Shown: piece after piece, positions 4,844 to 5,082 of the stretch
Layout: each line of letters starts with the position of its first letter
Numbering within the stretch: the first letter of the stretch is position 1
NCBI GenBank assembly: GCA_019242065.1
Contig: JAFAWJ010000562.1
Span: 1-5,082, forward strand
Length of the DNA: 5,082 nucleotides
DNA from: Chloroflexota bacterium
GTDB taxonomy: Bacteria > Chloroflexota > UBA6077 > CF-72
Reading direction: 5' to 3'
Position numbers and translations under genes: made by a program
The notes under the pieces: generated by a model
What the model saw: the letters and a program-made list of their open reading frames with translations, nothing else
Told to the model about the DNA's origin: nothing
Databases searched by the model: none

Positions 4844-5082
4844 CTAGTCAGCTTCGGCACGACGAAATGGCTCGCGACCCGGCGGCTGCTTGGGCCGCGG
4901 GCCCTTCGGCGCCGGGGGAATGGGCCGCGTGACCGCGTGGGTCGCGTTCAAGACAAACGGCTCCCCGTGATGGCTCAGCCGCACCGGCGCACCTTCCAGC
5001 AGCGCGTAAATGGCCGTTTGGGGCAGCGCCGTCACCTCCAGGATCCGCCCCCGATACCGCAGCTTGAAACTCAGCCGCTCCA
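4844..5082 (-). CDS. Glycoside hydrolase family 65-like protein, C-terminal end (partial)
   Basis: The last 78 residues of a protein whose start lies beyond the right edge; the frame is open to the end of the window. The first part, ERLSFKLRYRGRILEV, then YALLEGAPVRL and HHGEPFVL, matches the small beta-sandwich that closes GH65 enzymes such as maltose, trehalose or kojibiose phosphorylases and acid trehalases. In those proteins a pattern of L-F-YRG--L-V followed by L--G-PV-- is typical. These enzymes act on alpha-linked disaccharides, usually in the cytoplasm. The catalytic domain is not visible, so substrate and hydrolase versus phosphorylase cannot be told. After the domain comes an unusual tail of about 33 residues, rich in Pro, Lys and Arg (RPIPPAPKGPRPKQPPGR), which family members mostly lack. 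A GTG at 5035 is internal, not the start. Assignment rests on a short region. Confidence 0.7.
   Translation of the reverse strand, partial: ERLSFKLRYRGRILEVTALPQTAIYALLEGAPVRLSHHGEPFVLNATHAVTRPIPPAPKGPRPKQPPGREPFRRAEAD

Noticed and set aside
4833..4855. AAGCT...AGCTT repeat between convergent genes as a terminator
   Set aside because: The stem is only about five pairs with a long loop and no T-tract on either strand.

Overview
This is a high-GC bacterial segment, densely packed, with almost all third codon positions G or C. Several genes begin with GTG. Start sites sit 7-11 bases after TANNNT-like -10 motifs, which suggests leaderless or nearly leaderless transcripts. Such starts, together with a bifunctional-nuclease-family (DUF151) protein, a Dpp/Opp-type importer and a GH65-type enzyme, fit a high-GC Terrabacteria lineage (Chloroflexota/Dormibacterota, Deinococcota or Actinomycetota). 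That placement is a low-confidence inference; no rRNA or lineage marker is present.

Layout. Bases 1-2103 (+) hold the end of a dipeptide/oligopeptide ABC importer operon: the 3' part of a DppC-type permease, then a DppD-type ATPase 4 bases downstream, then a DppF-type ATPase joined by a GTGA stop/start overlap. The solute-binding protein and DppB-type permease would lie upstream of the window. A small two-helix membrane protein (2366-2085, -) converges on dppF and overlaps its 3' end by 19 bases. From a 21-base intergenic gap it diverges from an unrecognised 123-aa protein (2388-2759, +). Next come a 95-base spacer with a possible 19-codon micro-ORF, and a 43-aa acidic protein (2855-2986, +) whose ribosome binding site and ATG lie in an inverted repeat.

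Bases 4219-2983 (-) form a two-gene unit: an unrecognised 147-aa protein, then a 255-aa protein of the TenA/PqqC/heme-oxygenase-like fold. The latter carries the complete E-x6-H ... E ... H-x3-D-x2-H ligand pattern of heme-oxygenase-like diiron oxidases (HDOs). It shares a CTAG with the 43-aa gene, so that both stop codons lie in the same four bases. Divergently, 4305-4841 (+) encodes a DUF151 protein. It converges, with a 2-base gap, on the C-terminal end of a GH65-like glycoside hydrolase/phosphorylase (- strand, running off the right edge) that has a proline-rich basic tail.

The most interesting content is the HDO-like enzyme with its uncharacterised partner, and the 43-aa gene with its possible translational hairpin. 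The transporter, DUF151 and GH65 genes look ordinary apart from details noted below. No stretch over 300 bases lacks a gene. I saw no RNA gene, mobile element or CRISPR array.
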